Program-made: the position numbers and the translations under genes
Origin: Agapanthus africanus
Taxonomy: Eukaryota > Streptophyta > Magnoliopsida > Asparagales > Amaryllidaceae
Length of the DNA: 64,000 nucleotides
Assembly: GCA_030015575.1 (NCBI GenBank)
Contig: CM057344.1
Coordinates: forward strand, 597,440,410 to 597,504,409
Direction: 5' to 3'
Notes under the pieces: generated by a model
The model's input: only the letters and a program-made list of their open reading frames with translations
What the model was told of the DNA's origin: nothing
The model's database searches: none
Part shown: positions 24,001-36,031 of the stretch, one piece after another
How positions within the stretch are numbered: the stretch's first letter is position 1
How the letters are laid out: every line of letters starts with the position of its first letter

Positions 24001-24315
24001 GACAATGACGAGGGAGACGACACGTCAGAAGATCCCAAAAATTTCGTGGCAAGTTGTCACATAATCTCTCACTCATCAATAGATGATAAAGAAGCTCCTG
24101 ATGCAGAGAAGCTGGGGACAGAATCGACACCAAAATCCTTGGAACCGTTGGATGAGCTGATTGACGTGCTGCTAAACGAAGCCCGTCAGAAGAGCAAAGT
24201 TGATCGAGAAAGCAAAATGGCCATATTCGAAAAAGCCAGGCGTCGACGTCAAGTGGAAGAAGTCGCGGTAGGGATGGATCACAAAACACCCCAACCAAAC
24301 CAAATCACACCCTAA
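21082..24315 (+). pseudogene. Tat/Ogre-like gag of copy 1, broken and 3' truncated
   Basis: It starts MASNCTSCNN..., homologous to MAFTCSKC at 50367. The N-terminal region repeats an SVFxRL motif (SVFDQL, SVFTRL, SAFDRL). The capsid-like Retrotrans_gag segment is at 22690-23180 (FEWYSELPND, FTQRFAS, ARVKPGETWVQYAIR). A CCHC-like CPYHRILGHPIEDC is at about 23478-23520, followed by a lysine-rich stretch. Stops interrupt it near 21145, 21718, 21990, 22206, 22462, 22533, 23217 and 23667. Homology to copy 3 ends near 24270; protease and pol are absent and the sequence jumps to the repeat-rich 3' region. Gag would package the element RNA; this one cannot be made. Confidence 0.9.
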
Positions 24316-24369
24316 ATGGGTGTATCCCACTTTATCGTTATGTATCCCGCCACGTGACAAATACACGTG

Positions 24370-24440
24370 CATACAGGATGAACAATGGACCGCAATGTCC
24401 TAAAACTAGCGACGGACCGAAACGTCCTTAAACTACTACA
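24370..24440. repeat. GGACCGAAACGTCCTTAAACT repeats after gag (copy 1)
   Basis: Two or three units of the 22-bp motif also found in the LTRs, here directly after the pol deletion. Confidence 0.7.
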
Positions 24441-24475
24441 AACCCCCGGCATCTCCAGGCCGATGTGGCAAAAAA

Positions 24476-24832
24476 AACGGTACGTCCACAAGCAAAATGG
24501 GCACGGATGAAAACCCGAAAGGGCTCCGTAAGTAAAAAAAGCAAGGCTACCGGCGATATTTATGAAACCCGAAAGGGCCCAGACTCATAAAAAAACGGTA
24601 CGTCCACAAGCAAAATGGGCACGGATGAAAAACCGAAAGGGCTCCGTGAGTAAAAACAGCAAGGCTACCGGCGATATTTGTGAAAAGCCGAAAGGGCGCA
24701 GACTCGTAAAAAAAAGCGGTACGTCCACAAGCAAAATGGGCACGGATGAAAACCCGAAAGGGCTCCGTGAGTAAAAACAGCAGGGCTACGGTGAGTTTGT
24801 GAAAACCCGAAAGGGCGCAATCTCGTTAAAAG
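24476..24832. repeat. Roughly 118-bp tandem repeat, copy 1
   Basis: Three units of AAACGGTACGTCCACAAGC, AAAATGGGCACGGATGAAAA, CCCGAAAGGGCTCCGTGAGT and GCTACCGGCGAT. The same unit occurs twice in copy 2 (38060-38320) and twice in copy 3 (59870-60125), placing these regions as homologous 3' untranslated DNA. Confidence 0.9.
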
Positions 24833-25350
24833 ACACTTGCAAGGTCCTCTCGACCTTGTAAGGAGAAAACTACCTGCGTGAGATCCTTACGACTCATAAA
24901 GGAGCGACACACTTAGGGATCCCCACGATTCCTAAGAAGAAATTATACTTACGAGATCCTCACGACTCGTAAGGAGAACCCTCTTATGAGACCCTCATGG
25001 CTCATAAGATTCAAAAGCCTTAAGCAACAGGGATCTGAACTTGTTCTTAAGCCATCACCTTTCCCAGATTGCTCTACAAGCGGTTCAATACTGACCCCTG
25101 TATACAATCCACGGACACAAATAATCATTTCCTTGCCGAGTCCTACCAACGATGAGGAATGCCCTCATTTGATGAACAAACACTTATTGGTCCTCTCGAT
25201 TTACAAGGAGAAAACGCTCTTGCAAGATCCTTAAGACTTACAAGAAAACATACACTTAGGAATTCTCACGATTCCTAAGGAGAAAATACACTTACGAGAT
25301 CCTCACGACTCGTAGGGAGAAACACCTTTATGAGACCCTTAAGGCTCATG
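24833..25350. repeat. Array of variable-arm hairpins, copy 1 (first block)
   Basis: Units of about 36-40 bp follow a plan: arm, loop TCCTCACGA (or close), complementary arm, spacer AGGAGAAAA. Arms differ but still pair: CTTGCAAGG/CCTTGTAAG, CTTAGGGA/TTCCTAAG, TTACGAG/CTCGTAA, CTTATGAG/CTCATAAG, CTTAGGAA/TTCCTAAG. More such units occur at 27085-27245 and in copy 2. Confidence 0.85.
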
Positions 25351-25599
25351 AAGTCAAAAGCCTTAGTCGACAGGATCCTAACCCTGTTTGCTAAGCCACC
25401 TTCGTTCAAATCGACAGGGGCAAATGATGATTCGCTCATGGTAGTGTCCCAGTGGTAGCGATACTGATGCCTAAATTGGAAATAAATTCCAAGTCCTTTC
25501 ACGGCAAATGATGATTCGCTTCTGGCAATATTCCAGTCGCAGCGATGTTGATGTTAAGATTGGTATCAGATCCCAAGTTCCATACTCACGGCGAAAAGC

Positions 25600-25865
25600 C
25601 AGCGAGCCAACATGCATATGAAATAGCCGAAATGATGGGGCAACTTACAACAAAATCAGCAAGTAAAATAAATGCATACAAAAATAGCCGAAATGATTGG
25701 GCAACTCGCAATAAAAAGCAGCGAGTAAAAAGGAAAAAAACAGCCGAAATGATTGGGCACCGCGAAAAATAGCCGAAATGATTGTGCAATCACGACTTTC
25801 GTGATACAAAAAGCTGAAATGATAGAGCATCGCGGAAAGAAAACAAAAAATACATATAAAATGAA
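25600..25865. repeat. AGCCGAAATGATTGGGCA repeat with small hairpins, copy 1
   Basis: Five irregular units, each followed by a different small inverted repeat (for example CTCGCAATAAAAAGCAGCGAG and ATCACGACTTTCGTGAT). The counterpart in copy 2 is 39010-39260. Confidence 0.8.
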
Positions 25866-26107
25866 ACTTTTGCCCTGCAAGTAAGTCCGTACTGACCCCT
25901 GTATACAATCCATGGGCATAAACGAAAAGGGAACCACATGTCCCAACAAACACTATCAAAGGGAGAGTCAGGTCTCAGCGGCAATATCTGCATCCCAGAA
26001 GACCAGCAACGGCGTTCCTCCTCATGCCAGCAGGACACGAACGCGACACTACCAATCGGAGCCACGGCAAAGCCCCTAGTTCTAAGACTTTGCGGTTCAT
26101 AGACAAC

Positions 26108-26385
26108 CTAGAGTCGAACCCGACACCGTAGAAAACGGAGAAAGTCGATCCCGACACCGTAGAAAACGGAGAAAGTCGATCCTGACACCGTAGAAAGCGG
26201 AGAAAGTCGATCCCGACACCGTAGAAAACGGAGAAAGTCAACCCCGACACCGTAGAAAACGGAGAAAGTCGATCCCGACACCGAAGAAAATAGAGAAAGT
26301 CAACCCTGACACCGCAGAAAGCGGAGAATGTCAACCCTGACACCGAAGAAAGTGGAGAATGTCAACCCTAACATCGCGGAAAGCG
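26108..26385. repeat. 31-bp tandem repeat, copy 1 only
   Basis: About eight or nine units of GTCGATCCCGACACCGTAG followed by AAAACGGAGAAA. No equivalent array is in copy 2. Confidence 0.92.
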
Positions 26386-26411
26386 GAGCAAGTCAGCTAA
26401 TGATCTCCAAC

Positions 26412-27085
26412 CCCCAAGGAAATCAGTGTCCTTGGCAAATATCTCGATTCAGGGAAATCAGCGTCCTTGACGAGAACATCTCGATTCGCGTCGACCCGCA
26501 AGGAAATCAGTGTCTTTGCAGGAATAGCTCGACTCATCTCGACCCTCAGGAAAATCAATGTCCTTGGCAAATATCTCGATTCAGGGAAATCAGCGTCCTT
26601 GACGAGAACATCTCGATTCGCGTCGACTCGCAGAGAAATCAGTGTCTTTGCAGGAATACCTCGATTCGTCTCGACCCCCAGGGAAATCAGTATCCTTGGC
26701 AAATATCTCGATTCAGAGAAATCAATGTCCTTAACGAGAACATCTCGATTCGCGTCGACCCGCAGAGAAATCAGTGTCTTTGCAGGAATACCTCGATTCA
26801 TCTCAACCCCGGGGAAATCAGTGTCCTTGGCAAAACCTCGATTCAGGGAAATCAGCGTCCTTGGCGAGAACCTTAATTTGCGTCGACCCGCAAGGAAATC
26901 AGTGTCTTTGCAGGAATCTCTCGATTCGTCTCAACCCCAGGGAAATCAATGTCCTTGGCGAAAACCTCGATTCAGGGAAATCAGCGTCCTTGGCGAGAAC
27001 CTCGATTCGTTTCGACCCGCAAGGAAATCAGTGTCTTTGCGAGAATCTCTCGATTCGTCTCGACCTGCGGGGAAATTAGTGTCCC
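26412..27085. repeat. 132-bp higher-order tandem repeat, copy 1 only
   Basis: Five units with period 128-132 bp. Each is made of three related subunits of GGAAATCAGTGTCCTTGGC, AAATATCTCGATTCAGGGA and CATCTCGATTCGCGTCGAC type. It stays open in several frames because of the repeat, not because of coding. Confidence 0.92.
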
Positions 27086-27245
27086 TACGCATAAAGAAAA
27101 TTCTCTTGTGGGATCCTTACGACTCTCAAGAGAAAACGCACTTAGGAATCCTCATGATTTCTAAGGAGAAAATACACCTACGAGATCCTCACGACTCGTA
27201 GGGAGAAAAGTCTTTATGAGACCCTCACGGCTCATAAAGTTGGAA
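27085..27245. repeat. Array of variable-arm hairpins, copy 1 (second block)
   Basis: Four units with the same loop and spacer as 24833-25350, ending 170 bp before the polyadenylation signal of the antisense gene. Confidence 0.8.
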
Positions 27246-27410
27246 AGTCTTAGGTAATAGATCCTAACCCTGTTTCTTAAGCCATCGCTACCCTATAAAG
27301 AGTTCAAGATGGACAGCTACCTACTATCTACAGGCCACATTTGCTAAAATCACATGCCAACAACACAGCAAAGGAAAGAAAGCGATAGTTGGAGATAAAA
27401 AAATGTGTCC

Positions 27411-27416
27411 TTTATT
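27411..27416 (-). terminator. Polyadenylation signal of the antisense gene, copy 1
   Basis: AATAAA on minus in the context CATGAATAAAGG. The homologous position in copy 2 (42334) keeps it, so it probably ends the antisense transcript. Confidence 0.55.
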
Positions 27417-27514
27417 CATGAATTCAATTGAATACGAGATACATCATATAAAATAAAAAATGAAATGAATACATGTTATTCATAAATTACAATCGATACA
27501 AAGATGACTATTGA

Positions 27515-28650
27515 GAAGGATGCGATTTTAGCAAATCAGCAAACCGCTCGCGCACTTCTCTCAGCTCCTTTTCATGAGTAGCCGCCGCGGCCAGCTCCGC
27601 TTCGACTCAGGCCCGTTGCTACAAACAGGATGAAACTTTCTCATCGATTTCCCGCTGGGCGGCTTCGTGACTCTGCGTAACCCGCTCAATGAAGTCGACC
27701 TTCTGCCCCAGTGCCAGCCCGTCCAAAATGTATCGCTGCAGATTATCAAAGATGGTTCTCAGTTGAGCAGCATTCGCTTTGACCTCGGCATGCAGCCGGA
27801 CAGATTCGCTTGAAACCTCCTCGCGTTTCTTCCACCTCAAGGTCACCTCTTGTTCAAAATGGCAAAGGAAAGAAACGCTCTGCTCAACCCATGCAGCCCG
27901 CTGGGAATTCAAAGCCAACACTTCCGGAGCAGGACGCCCGAGCCCAATCTCATACAGACAGGCCTAAATCTTCCTGCAGTGATTAACCCAAGACCCAATG
28001 ACGCCTTCGCTATGGAAGTGCATGAGCGTCGCCAGTATGGGATTAAGCTCAGCAGCAAAATCTGCAGCGAATGCAGGGGCCTCCGCGTCAAGCTCCTCTA
28101 TGGATTCATTCAGCATACGCAGGCTGGTCGCAACGCCCTTAGAAGATGGACGTCTGGAAAAGGGCCCTGTCGGCATCAGGATGTGAGACCCGAAGGGAGC
28201 TGGAGCTGGTGCGATTGCTGTAAGACAAGTTATGGTCAAAGGTAAGCTCAAGAGATAAAGAAAATGCACGAGCAATGGACTCTACTATACCGACTGCGAT
28301 AGGTGGTAAAGTTGTGAGTACCGGTGGCGCGACTATTCTCTCGTACCCTCCTTCAATTTGTAACGCTGTAATCAATTCAAAGAAGAATTAAAAATGACAT
28401 GGTCGCCCGTAAAGGGAAGGAAAGGATGTCAGTTAAAAAACTATACTCACCGACACCAGTAGGCAGACTGACTTCCGACTGGAAGGAGAAATGTGGGTTC
28501 AACACCTGATACAGATGATCAAAGAGAACTCCTGCAAGGTTTCAACGATACATGGTCAATACAAGAAAAATGGTACCCACAATTTAAATTAATCGCAAAC
28601 CCATACCTTCCAGCATTTGAGAGGTCATAAGAGAAGGCGAAGGGATGGCG
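27515..28650 (-). pseudogene. 3' exons of the antisense PMD-type gene, copy 1
   Basis: This is homologous to the last exons of the gene at 42430-47184. The terminal exon (about 28226-27515) carries SFxTSIF, SFEELDAEAPAFAADF and a charged coiled-coil (QRAAWVEQ, SARLHAE, VKANAAQL). Upstream exons are separated by introns with GT-AG borders at the same places as in copy 2: acceptor CTTACAG near 28228, donor GGTATAGT near 28290, acceptor near 28365, donor GTGAGTATAG near 28445, and donor GGTATGGG near 28605. A stop in the coiled-coil exon and the loss of all exons before 28650 make it a remnant. At about 28650 it fuses in frame to the gag start of another element. Confidence 0.75.
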
Positions 28651-28654
28651 ACCG

Positions 28655-28985
28655 ACGTCTCGAGAAGACGTTCCTCATCTAGTAGGGCTGCGTCCACTGC
28701 TGCCGTATACGTGACACAATGCTGTGTGCTGATAGCAAGGAATAACTGGGTAACAGGGAGGACAACCTCCTGTCGCTCCGCTCGACTGGCCTCAACCAAC
28801 GATCCCATTATCTGGCGCAAATCCTGCATATCGGCCTCTAGTCTAGTGATACGATCTAGCGGAGGTGGATCATCCTGCTCCTATACAATGGGCGTATCAT
28901 CCTGGTTAGTCCTCGTCTCTGACAAGCCAACTCTGATCTTGGCTCTCTCGGCCGCTCTCTGTGCCCTCGTAGTCTTCGGCGGCAT
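28655..28985 (-). pseudogene. Ty3/gypsy gag N-terminus (chromovirus type), truncated
   Basis: From the ATG at 28985 on minus the frame reads MPPKTTRAQRAAERAK..., then LDRITRLEADMQDLRQIMGS, the charged start and short coiled segment usual in such gag proteins. One in-frame stop lies near 28881. After about 110 residues it runs without a stop into the antisense-gene exon of Tat copy 1, so the rest of gag and all of pol are lost. Confidence 0.65.
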
Positions 28986-29207
28986 AATGGCTGGAAATAA
29001 AAACGAGATTCGATAAGAATATGGAAATCGAATCACAAGGATGTATGTAATCACGGAAGGAATTTCAACCAACAAGTTCTAAGGTCACTTAGGCGGAGTA
29101 TCGTGTCGTAAGTATGCCGTGGAACATACACATGCTACGTCACTCTGCATAAGCTACCTACTCCATCATACCAAGGTCATTCTACACTCCGAAAGGTAAA
29201 ACCTAGC

Positions 29208-29220
29208 GCTCTGATACCAA
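29208..29220 (-). other. Primer binding site, initiator tRNA-Met type
   Basis: On minus, TTGGTATCAGAGC follows the LTR end GGGTCGTGACA by three bases. TGGTATCAGAGC is complementary to the 3' end of plant initiator tRNA-Met and is the standard PBS of many gypsy and copia elements. Confidence 0.88.
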
Positions 29221-29223
29221 CTT

Positions 29224-32200
29224 TGTCACGACCCAAAATTTGGCACGTGACCGGCACTTAAACCGCGTAACGTCTACAAGTGTAACGCAATTTAAATAAG
29301 CCGAAAACCCAGAAATCTAAACCATCGAAAGAAGTAAGTGATAAAACATTGTTAACAACATTTTGAAAGCTTAAGTAAAAATCTGTAAAGTTTAAATTTA
29401 TTTTCTTAAAAATTTTGGCAGCACCTCCTTTGTAAAAACTAGCCCCGAAACGAGTACATACATATAACATAAGTAAGCATCAGGAGATATAAATAAAGCA
29501 TCTCCAAACGGGAGCAATCACGCCCAAAGGCGGAAACAACCACCACAAGCATAAATATACAACGCCGTAGTGAAGAAATGGACAATATAAGTGAAAAACA
29601 ACATAAAGGATAAAAATACATAATAAAAGCCGGCTCACATTAGCTCGACACCCAGAGTCACAAAACAATATACAATATCGTCCTCATAACTCGTCTCTAA
29701 ATCGATACATGAAAAGGTAGATGGAGAGTACTAGATACAATGAGAGATATACAATAAATGTAAACGGATAACCGCAAACCCACCTATAGCAAATGGCTCA
29801 CAGCCAGCCGTAGCGGTATCCGCTGCAAAAAGATACAAAATAGGAAGAAACCCTACCGCGACTACTCTGGGGGTAAGACCTGCAAAACATTGTGGCACAA
29901 CGGGGGTGATTTGCCAACTCGTGAGTAGTAAGTAACATTATACACGTAATCGTAGGTATGCACGTACTGCGATACTCTATCACATGCGATCTGATAGTAT
30001 CAATAAGCTAATATGGGTATGCAACAATCATGAAAGGTACTCTATCAGGTACTACAAATACATGAAGTTATGCATAACAATGAATGCTGAGTATGGGGTA
30101 AAACATGTCATCATCAATGAATCATTATCGTGGAAAAATCAGTGTCCATCAACGACACTCCAAATCCCAATACCTCAGGCGCCGTCACTCTGATCGGCCC
30201 TCATATCCTGTAAGTCTCATGGAACCTGAGTGCCCAATATCGGCACTCGAAAACATCATGAAAACTCGTGTCCAACATTGACACGTAAATCCTCATACCT
30301 TGACTCCATCTGCGGGATCAGCCCGCCGGCTCTGGCAGAATGGGTCGGCCCATATCCATCTCCTAACTCCGGTCGGTATCTCCGGATAACCTCCGAGTCC
30401 AAATATTATCACCGGTAGGTAGTAGTCCCTCTGCCGGGCTCATCGGCTAATCCATCGACATACCTTTCTTGCCCCGGGGTACCATACCGGGCCTACCATG
30501 AACCCGCAAACGGCCTCATCCACTCCTCGCATCGGGTTTCTAACACAAGTCTCAAAACCGAGAATACTCATGATGGACGCACTGAAATATCATATCAAGA
30601 GAAACCGGGTTTTCAAAACAATGCATACTTTCTTGAAATAATACCACGGTTCTCAAATCCAGAAATCACATGAAATCCATATCTCAATGCGTAAACCCAT
30701 GCAATATGATATATACAACATAAAATCGTAATATGAGCATATCAAGGGAAAACCGCTCTTTTTAATGAATCCAGTTTTAAAATATATCATGCGGTTCCCA
30801 ATTCTCCAAAATCAAATCCAACATCATCTAAGGATACACATGCAACTATACAAGTATGTATGTACGCAAGTATGTATGTACAAGTATGTATGCACGCAAG
30901 TATGTAATTCATATGCGCAATAGAATAAAAATCATGTCTAATCATCAATGATAAGATAAGATAAACAATGTATTATCCATGGCAATTCTATAGTGTGAGT
31001 GTCATGGCAATTACTAACGGTGTGTGTGTGGCATACAGTTAGTGCTCGTGCAACATGAACCGTTAGTAACAGTGCTGTGTCTCATTAATACTATGTTCAT
31101 ATGCAACAGGAAATGGGGTATGCAACAATGGTACACATGCACAATCAATGAATATGAATATAAACCTGCAACTACAATATCCTATCAAGCCCTGACGCAT
31201 AACGCCGTACGGGCGATTTCCCCGTAGATGTTAATTCTACTCACCGTGATCTCTAGCTAGATAAATCTAACCACTTGCTTTCCCTTCTTCGCGGCGTCCG
31301 AAGTCCCCACCTGCGATCCTATTAACACAAAACACAATAACGCGTGGAATTAGCAAACTACGTAATACTAACGAGCACAATGCCAACTTAACGAGTCGGT
31401 TCCCTTAACCTACAAAAGGGTTCGCTTAACGGCTAACGTATGTGTTGACACCCTAAACAAACTCATGTGTAGAAATCACGCGAATTACAGAAACTGAGTC
31501 GGACACCGCGCGTCGTTGAAACACTGAAACTAGATAATCGATCCCAGATTTTACCCACTGTTAAGACTTAAAAATCTAGCAGTACCAAACAACCTAAAAC
31601 CACTGCAGACAGCCACCCACAAAAACTCAACACCCCAGTCACCAAATTACCCGAGCTCGCCTGATTTTCCCTTCTCGTCGCCAGCCAAAACCGATCAGGT
31701 GGGATCGAGTTCACATGTAAATGCTTAGGGTCTCTGGCACTACGCTACTACACTGCTTGTTTTCCTAGTAAAGACTCGGGGTCACAGCAGCTTACAGATA
31801 TCACAAAACGACACTAAAAATACGATATCGTGCACAAAACTCTACTTTTAGTGTTCTAAACTGAAACTAATAAGCCATACAACAATTTAACAACCTAAAT
31901 AACAGTAGGGAGGTTATACATATCTACACTTGCTCAAAATCCTAGCTTTCCATGCTCCAAGTGAATCTAGTGGCTTGATCTTGGCTTGTGAAGGGTTTAG
32001 ATGGAGTTTAGTGGAGATTTGGTGTGAATTTATGAGGATTTGGGTTAGGGTTTGGTGAGTGTTCAGTTGAGGGAGCGTGAGGGTGTGAGAAAATGAGATG
32101 AAGAAAAATGAGAATGAGAGAATGATATGAGAGTGTGAGGGTGTATGTGTATGAGTGAGGGAATGAGAATTGAGGGGTGAGTTTAGCACAAGCATGCCTT

Positions 32201-32557
32201 CCTCTCCTCTTTCATCATTAAATGCATGGCATGCTTGCTATGCCTCATCATGCCCCTCTCACACTCAAGTCAACCTAATTAAAAAACCATTTTTATTTAA
32301 AATTTGAAAACTAATTAATTTAATAAAACACATATTACACTTAAAGGAATGGGTTAATATGCCATGACTACTTAAGTATGGTTTAACCCTAAATTAACCC
32401 TAGTTTAACATGCACATGTGTGTGCAAGCCCACAATAAATTATAATAAAATATTAATTAATTTTTATAAAATATTTGAAAACTATTTTGGTAAACTTTTT
32501 ACTAAAAACTCGCATTATCGCTTAATTAACACTAATCGCAAATCCTAAGGTGTTACA
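29224..32557 (-). mobile_element. Chromovirus-type (Tekay/Del-like) 5' LTR, 3.3 kb
   Basis: On minus it starts TGTAACACCTTAGG at 32557 and ends GGGTCGTGACA at 29224, with the PBS just beyond. Size and ends fit Tekay/Del chromoviruses, though no chromodomain is present to confirm this. The interior has small repeats such as CAAGTATGTATGTACG (30850-30910) and a GTGAGGGTGTGAGAAAATG-like purine stretch (32060-32180). The minus-strand 5' LTR is complete; the element body is cut off at 28655 and its 3' LTR is missing. It is inserted in a reversed Tat LTR. Confidence 0.85.
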
Positions 32558-33050
32558 GGAAATATTTTCCATATGCAGAGTTTTATTCTGTGAAATGGTG
32601 ATTTTTAATCCAAGAGTTCTCTGCTTTACAGAGGGCGATCTTTCTTGTTTAGAAAGATCGAGAGAATATAACCCAAATATAAAATTTTATTCTATGATCC
32701 AATTTAGGGAATGTTTTCTCCCGACAGAATTTAATTCTGCATTTTTAATGATTTATCATCTCCGTTGGATCTTTGATCCAACGGCTCTGTTTAACATATT
32801 TAATTCTACGTGGGCACCGATGCTCACGTGTTGTGCATATGAGGCGTCACTTGAGAGTTTTAATTCTTTTTGTGCTTTGCACACTGGCGCCCGCGTGAGG
32901 AGCACGTGCGGCGCTATATGAGAGTTTTAACTCCTATTTTTAATCTAATAGATTCTTTTGTGTTTTGCATACTGGCGCCCGCGTGAGGAGCACGTAAGGC
33001 GTTGCCTCATTAATTTTGAACAGAGCTTTGCTCTTTTATTGGGGGAAACA
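32558..33050 (-). mobile_element. Tat/Ogre-like LTR fragment, reversed
   Basis: On minus this begins TGTTTCCCCCAATAAAAGAG at 33050 and continues through GCGTGAGGAGCACGT repeats and the GTTGGATCAAAGATCC hairpins typical of LTR 1. It covers only the first 493 bp of the LTR and is broken at 32557 by the chromovirus insertion. Confidence 0.82.
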
Positions 33051-33320
33051 ATACCGACCGAAGTTATTGATATCGAGAGAGCGCCGGTCTGATGAGACGG
33101 TGCCTATGATATCTGGGTTTATGTGTCGATACTTGACACAGGTTTTATGATGATTTCGAGCATCGATACTGGACACTCGGTTGATAATGATTTCGAGTGT
33201 CGATGATGGACATTCACTTGATGATGTATATGTTACGGATAACATATTTCCATATATTGACAATTTCGAGGGTAATGTGTGTTGTGCACGATTCGTTATG
33301 ACGCGCTTATGGATACTGAT

Positions 33321-33323
<3 letters not shown>

Positions 33324-33366
<43 letters not shown>
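33324..33366. repeat. (TA)n microsatellite beside MITE copy 2
   Basis: About 43 bp of TA directly left of the MITE. A second TA run of about 30 bp stands directly right of it (33755-33785). Confidence 0.95.
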
Positions 33367-33370
<4 letters not shown>

Positions 33371-33752
33371 GTTAATGGAGGAAAGAGGCTATAGGAGGGA
33401 ATTTCCTCCTATGGCGTCGAAAAAATACATCCTTCCTCATTTTTCCCGATGATCGGCACCCACCATCTTCATCGTTATCATCTATGATGTGGGTACACCA
33501 AATTTATGTGATTCTACAACTTTTTCACCATTGATTTAGTGGGTTCGAAATTAACGGTTTACTGACAATAGAACTTCTTACATTGCTAAATCAACAGTGA
33601 AAAAGTTGTAGAATCACATGAAATTTAGTGTACCCACATCTTAGATGGTAATGATGAAGATGGTGGGTACCGATCGGCAGAAAAAAATGAGGAAGGGTGT
33701 ATATTTTCGACGCCATAGGAGGAAATTCCCTCCTATGGCATCTTTCCTCCAT

Positions 33753-33757
<5 letters not shown>
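33367..33757. mobile_element. Palindromic MITE, copy 2
   Basis: Same family as 15493-15884: GAGGTTAATGGAGG at the left, CCTCCATTATT at the right, the CCATAGGAGGAAATTCCCTCC blocks, and the GTGGGTACACC/GGTGTACCCAC-type arms. It is bounded on both sides by (TA)n, so it appears to sit within a TA microsatellite. Confidence 0.92.
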
Positions 33758-33788
<31 letters not shown>

Positions 33789-35539
33789 GTTATCACATAG
33801 TATGATAGTATTACACTGTATGAGCTAGGTAGATCATTATACCTTTCGATTTCTACCTTGCGATATCTTTCTACTCACGAATTGGCAACTCACCCCCGTT
33901 GTACCTTAGTTTTTTGCAGGACCGGCTGCTCGGATCAGTAGTGCCTTGCCAGTATACTTCTTACTTCGGTAATTGATCTGGTAGGTAGGTTACATGTTAG
34001 ATCGTGACCGTCTCTCATAAATGTATATTCTTTTGTGATCTAGTTAAAAACTCCATCCACTAAAACTTGGATATTTTTTTGGACATAGAGACGAGATTTG
34101 TATGTTATTCTTTTAAATGTTGAGCTTGGATATAGTTTCCTTAATGATGCTTATAGATTTTTTCTTATTTGTTCTTGTGATGATTCTTCACCTTAGACGC
34201 TGTATATTACTGCGTGGTTGTGATTCCGCCGTTTGGGCAATAAGATAGCTATCGATTGGGGACGCTGATATATATGTGTATGCACGCGAGCGCTCGCGCG
34301 CGCGCGTACTGGTTTTTATCAAAATTTACAAAGGAGATACTGCCCGATTTTTTTAAACGGCGTATGTGTTTTCAAACAAATTTTACTTATACTTTAAAAA
34401 AGAACTTGATTTCATTAATAACCTTTTTAAAACTGCACATCCACTATTTCTTTAAAAATGTTTAGATTCTAGGTGTTTGGTTTACTTGGGTTATGGTGGG
34501 GTCCTATAGACTTCACGTGATTCAAATGCCAGTCACGTGCCTATTCTGGGTCATGACAATAGCAGTTCTCAATTTACATGAGTACATGTAGTCTGTTGAC
34601 CTGAGATCATCATTTGTCTCGTGTGAGTTCCCACTGTACTTAAATTACTACCCTACCACGGCTTTACTGAGTCGTGCAAATAGGTTTTAGTTGGATACAG
34701 TCCCGAGCTACATGGAGGCAGTGAGCGATCGTCAGGAATTCGTCTCTTCCGGTATAGGGAGTCGATGTTGTGCAGTGTTCAGTTAGCCATCACTATAAAT
34801 CTCTGTCCAGGGCGGATGAGATCTACTGATTGGAGATTGGTAGTTTTCGATTTGGTAATGGGCTTGACACCGACACGACTTATCGGGTTATTAGGGGTTT
34901 AACATTATCCACCCCCTTAGACTCGGTATGCAATACTCTTAGACGAAGAGACCGGACTGTACGGAGATTGTCACTTACATGCTCAGTAAGGGTACGGATG
35001 AGTTTGCTCGTCGACCTTCTTTCGTTCAATACCTGGGTAGCCGTTTCGTTGCCGCTGACGTGCTTGTGGTTAAACCCACTGCCAGCGTATTGTCGAGTCT
35101 TTAAAGTCCCACACAGAGAGTTTCTCGGTTCGGGTGAAACGATATAGTATGTGTGTATTTTGATACGCACTCAGGTTCTATTAAATACGTGTATTCAGTG
35201 CACGTATTTTAGTCGGACGTTTTGATAACACTAGCAGGTTTGAAAGATAGCCGGATTTGTTTATAAGCTAGTATTATATTTCTCATTATCTCTCTTTTTA
35301 TATTTGTATTTTTATACGAATACGGTATTTGTATTTTGACACGAATATGGTATTTATACGAATATGAGTATTTGTAAAAATATGGGTATTTGTATCTTAA
35401 TATGAATACGGGTATTTTTATCTCAATACGAATATGTGTATTCATATTTTGATACGAATATGGTATTCATATTTTGATATGAATATGGATATATGTATTT
35501 TGATACATATTTTGTATTATGTATATGTGTGTGTAGAGA

Positions 35540-35930
35540 GAGAATAATGGAGGAAAGAGGCCCTATGAGGCTTTTTTGTCAGGTGGCATCTAAAATTTAT
35601 ATTCTCAACGACTTTTTTTGACGATCGGTACTCATCATCATCATCTTTATCATGCAAGATGTGGATGCACCAAATTTCATGTGATTCCACCACTTTTTCA
35701 CCGTTGAATTAGCGATGTAAAAAGTTCTATTGTCGGTAAACCGTTATTTTGCACCCACTAAATCAACGATGAAAAAGTGTTGGAATCAAATGAAATTTCG
35801 TGTATCAACATCTTAGATGATAAAAATGAAAACGATGGGTGCCGATCGTCGAATAAAATCATGAAGGGGGTATTTTTTCGACGCCATAGGGGAAAATTCC
35901 CTCGTATGGTATTTTTCCTCCATTATTCTC
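35540..35930. mobile_element. Palindromic MITE, copy 3
   Basis: GAGAATAATGGAGG...CCTCCATTATTCTC, 391 bp, more diverged in its left arm (CTATGAGGCTTTTTTGTCAGG) than the other copies. GT-rich and GA-rich microsatellite DNA flanks it (GTGTGTAGAGAG left, ATGTGTGTGTGC right). Confidence 0.9.
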
Positions 35931-35976
35931 ATGTGTGTGTGCACACACATTTTCCACATAAATTTAAAAGCTTCGT

Positions 35977-36031
35977 GAAGAGTGTGGATGGGTGACTCAT
36001 TGGGATGAGTCACCCATCCACCCACTCTTCA
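35977..36031. repeat. Strong hairpin in the copia LTR
   Basis: GAGTGTGGATGGGTGACTCA, a TTGGG turn, and ATGAGTCACCCATCCACCC form a near-perfect stem of about 24 bp. Its role is unknown. Confidence 0.8.

Larger units (their letters stand above)
33051..34557 (+). mobile_element. Second chromovirus-type LTR fragment (plus)
   Basis: Blocks match the complement of the LTR at 29224-32557: GATTTCGAGTGTCGATGATGG (33190-33210), CTCACGAATTGGCAACTCAC with CCCCCGTTGTACC (33873-33905), and the end GGGTCATGACA at 34547-34557. Its 5' part is missing where the reversed Tat LTR joins. A palindromic MITE with TA tracts interrupts it at 33367-33757. No PBS follows; the copia LTR begins instead. Confidence 0.72.

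Noticed and set aside
26328..27201. Overlapping open frames of 134-244 codons on both strands
   Set aside because: They lie wholly in the 132-bp tandem array and are open in several frames at once; the residues just repeat the array.
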